The notes under the pieces were generated by a model. That model did not search any database. It was not told where the DNA came from and saw nothing but the letters and a program-made list of their open reading frames with translations. A DNA stretch of 64,000 bases, taken from positions 15,017,912-15,081,911 of the forward strand of contig OZ023188.1 in assembly GCA_963995505.1 (NCBI GenBank), read 5' to 3'. Shown here one piece after another: positions 61,231 through 64,000 of the stretch (positions are counted from its first letter, which is position 1; the number at the start of each line of letters is the position of its first letter). A program made the position numbers and the translations under genes. The stretch comes from Hypericum androsaemum (Eukaryota > Streptophyta > Magnoliopsida > Malpighiales > Hypericaceae).

Positions 61231-62275
61231 TTTTTTTTAAAGATGAGTTATTGCCAAAAACTACCGGAGCGGCGCAGAGCAAAAAATGTTAAAGAAACAT
61301 TTCCAATCTCAACCCAACTTTGCAGAAAATTAAATAATTAGTCACGTCATGTCTATTCCACCTACCAATAGTGCCCCACTATTTTGGTTGATATACGGCC
61401 ATCAATTCCTTCACATGCTTTCTTTATCCTCATCAGCGGCAGTTATATGGACACCAAACATCCAAGCAAGCGACTGCCCTTTCGTCCTTCTCCTCTCCTT
61501 CGTCGCCTATACATTAACAATACCTCTCTTGGATTGATAACATGGAAAATTCCACTTTAATACTTTGACATTTTTTTACTAAGTATCATGCGGTTTTTTA
61601 TTTTTATTTCTGGAGACAGAAGTTTCTCATATTGAAGCATGACAAATTTTTTTCTTTCCAAAATGGCACTCTTAGTAAGAATTCCTAACAATGATTATTT
61701 TTTTCCAACTAGTGCTTCTTTAGATGACCACTTTCGCTGTACATCAGTTTCTCTCTACCCATTTGCATTGAGCAAGTACCCTCTCGAACATTGAAGGAGT
61801 TCTACTGCCGATAGGGGAGGTCACATGAAATTTCAGGATGTTCAATGTCGAGTTCAAGGAGATGTACAAGAGAAAAATGCATGAACGGATACCACTTGTC
61901 ATGTCAATGCTAAAGGTGGGAAAAAAGTGATTTGTTATGAACGTGACTATCCACACAGACACGAATTAGAAAAAATTAACCATAGTTAAATTATTGTAAC
62001 TAAAAGTGTCGTTTTGGAAATCCCCATCACTAAAACTATTAGTTTGGACAATCTCGTAACACACGAGTTAAGAAAATATCAAATCATTAGGTACCAAAGT
62101 GATTTTTCGGCTAATAATATCTCCAATTCAAATAACCACCACCTCTTGTCACGTTTCATTTGCTTCCCCTTTCTCTCTCTCTTCGCAGTTAGTGAACGTA
62201 AAGCGCATGAGAAGGGAAAAAAAAGCCCCTTATAATTAACCCTCAACTCCAAATGCACGTACACAACAACTCACA
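61231..62275. other. Intergenic, 5' flank of the small gene at 62276
   Basis: AT-rich. A CTCTCTCTC tract at about 62175 and the AC-rich leader just before 62276 are the only features that suggest a promoter or 5' UTR. Confidence 0.4.
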
Positions 62276-62761
62276 ATGAGCCATAGAAAAGTTTACTCAC
62301 AGGGAAGCATTCCCTTCTCATGGGAGGACTCTCCCGGCGTCTCCAAGGTAACGCCACCACCATCTCCTCTCTCGTTTCCGGTCCGTCACATCCCCGACAG
62401 ATACGCCGGCGTTTTGGCCGACGAGGTTACGAAGATCCCTCCCCCTCCGTGCCCTAAACCAAAGGCACGTGCCCCGCAAAGAAGCCTCTCGGCGAAAGGG
62501 TTCGGATATTGGTGGAAGGAGGACCCTTTTCTGGCGGCTTACAAAGAGTGCACGAAGGCGACTCCTCGGAACGGTAAGCACTCTTCGTCCGGCGACGAAG
62601 ACAAGAAGTTAATAGGACTTGTCGGGTCTAAATCTAAGGTGAAAAAGGGCAAGTTGTTTATGTTTTCGTGCAAGAGTTCTTCCGATGTTAGAGATGACAC
62701 GTTTGTGAGATTGTCTAGTCTTCCTCCTCTCCCGAGAAATCACAGAGTAAGGGACAGGTAA
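62276..62761 (+). CDS. Small plant-specific protein of unknown function
   Basis: 161 residues, basic, no signal peptide or membrane segment. The start IPFSWEDSPGVSKV is a phrase I associate with a plant-specific group of uncharacterised proteins (DUF688-like; from memory, weak). It then has proline-rich stretches (TPPPSPLSF, KIPPPPCPKPKARAP), WWKEDPFLAAYKECTK in the middle, a Lys/Ser-rich segment (SKSKVKKGK) and a Cys at FMFSCKSSS. GC and codon use differ clearly from the AT-rich flanks, supporting a real gene. The last codons are GAC AGG TAA; the AG|GTAAAA there could also be a splice donor, in which case more protein lies downstream. No obvious second exon was found. Function not stated. 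Confidence 0.75.
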   Translation: MSHRKVYSQGSIPFSWEDSPGVSKVTPPPSPLSFPVRHIPDRYAGVLADEVTKIPPPPCPKPKARAPQRSLSAKGFGYWWKEDPFLAAYKECTKATPRNGKHSSSGDEDKKLIGLVGSKSKVKKGKLFMFSCKSSSDVRDDTFVRLSSLPPLPRNHRVRDR

Positions 62762-64000
62762 AACAATATGATTCACCATACAGTTACTCAAAAGATATGA
62801 TAAAATGTATAATTAGATTATTTTAAGAATGTAGTAGTTTATCTTTAAAAATAACAATTTACCATGTTACGTTGATTAATTAATTAATTAATTTGATGAT
62901 CTAGTTTATGTTTTGCCTTTCTTGCTACTCGTGTAAATGGCGGACCCCTCAATTAGGATGATATTTGCGATTTCAATTCTTTAATTCGGATGGTCAATTG
63001 ATTATAATCTGGCTTCTTGGTGGCAGCTAGTGTAACTTCATAACTAACAATTGGAATGACATTTTCTGTTGTTCCAACGTGAGATTTGGAATTGTGACGA
63101 ATTTTTCTTCCGAATTATCCGTGTGAAGGGACTTAATTGAACCATATCAATCAAAATTCTGAAGTACTGTTGTTACCGTGGGATGTAAGGCATCATAATT
63201 AAGATAGTCACAAACCTGGCAATATTCATTCGTTTCAATCCTTTTTTTAATGCCAAGAGTCTTTGAATTGAATCACTTTCTATGCTTTAAATTGATTACA
63301 TGCCATTTAAGGTATCCAAGAACTACTGTGTTGATTTAGAGACATATGTTTCAAATTTGATAAAAAGATTTCATATAAAAAGATTTTATATACAAATCAA
63401 ATAAAACAGTAAAAATTGCCGACCATTCTATAAAAAATATTTGTTCGTCTTTGGTATTTATAATTTTTTTAAACTCCAACATGTATTGTTTTGCTAGAAT
63501 CCAACATGTATTTTTTAGGTGTCAGTGTCACGTACCATACATTTGCTGTACCATACCAAACTATCTTTGTGCTAAAATAAAAACTATCTTAGATGGCCCA
63601 CTGGAAAGCCCACTGAAGATTGGGCGACGGCCCGCCTGGATGTTGAAAAATGATGGGCCGTTACAAAATGGATAGGATAGGAGACTAACTTAGAACCTCT
63701 TGAAAATATATATGGGTTTTCATTAGCTTGTAAACTTTTTTCTTGATAAGTTGAGATTTTATTAATAGTAAAAGATAGAACAATACACCATAGAATCAAA
63801 CATTGTACAAGATGTAGAACTACAATTTTTTACGTATGTGATTCAATTAAAGTAAGAAATTTTGATTACAAATTACCCTTGTTCCATTCGACGAGTAAAC
63901 TTATTCACGAGCATTGTAGTAGATGGAGTGAATAATAACTTCACAGTTGACAACAGCTCCATAGAATATAATAACATTACGATAGCGCCATAATCCCCAG
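62762..64000. other. Intergenic to window end
   Basis: AT-rich, no gene recognised. A cluster of GGCCCA/TGGGCC words occurs at 63594-63660; see findings. Confidence 0.4.

Noticed and set aside
1..64000. tRNA, rRNA or miRNA gene
   Set aside because: No cloverleaf-compatible A/B boxes or ribosomal words were seen. The long hairpins found belong to MITEs D and E with TSD-type ends; miRNA status cannot be judged without small-RNA data.
1..64000. CRISPR array, operon or bacterial feature
   Set aside because: The genes are plant genes with introns, so these do not apply.

Overview
This is a nuclear genomic window from a dicot flowering plant. The evidence is AT-rich intergenic DNA, genes split by GT-AG (and a few GC-AG) introns, proteins that match Arabidopsis families by eye, and heavy transposon content. 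I could not fix the species from sequence alone.

Five genes look intact. (1) An intronless DYW-type PPR editing factor at 1813-3960 (+), closest in memory to Arabidopsis At3g49710. (2) An 11-exon DUF21/CNNM plus CBS membrane protein at 10616-12866 (+). (3) A 13-exon nucleolar DEAD-box helicase of the RH16/Dbp9/DDX56 type at 13355-18537 (-), tail-to-tail with gene 2. (4) The receptor-like protein RLP44 at 28080-28883 (-). (5) The nine-exon AP2 transcription factor AINTEGUMENTA (ANT) at 34213-37266 (-), including the 9-nt micro-exon of this family. A sixth, small gene of unknown function lies at 62276-62761 (+). No exon structure was given; I derived it by reading splice sites and checking that phases add up.

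Broken genes: a pectin methylesterase remnant (4569-5235), a genomic (intron-retaining) fragment of an ANT-like last exon (about 6432-6668), and a frameshifted PPR fragment (26324-26807).

The rest is mobile DNA, much of it nested and with readable target-site duplications (TSDs). 19.3-24.7 kb is a decayed Ty1/copia element whose 5' LTR carries an 808-bp hAT-type insertion. 40.3-44.2 kb is a 5'-truncated LINE with a 12-bp TSD, itself split by a second short LINE. 44.8-61.2 kb holds a cluster of long-inverted-repeat elements with 9-10-bp TSDs (Mutator-like), one of which was split by a 2.4-kb Ty3/gypsy solo LTR. Two more hAT-type elements lie at 31.2 and 38.7 kb, and a pair of related short Mutator-like elements at 9.4 and 51.7 kb.

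The genes do not form a pathway. PPR (1.8 kb) and RLP44 (28 kb) are neighbours in Arabidopsis too (At3g49710/At3g49750, from memory), which suggests conserved microsynteny expanded here by transposons and other genes. I found no novel enzyme system; the most unusual content is the nested transposon stratigraphy, the three GC-AG introns in two adjacent genes, and the stray ANT fragment 28 kb from the real ANT gene.
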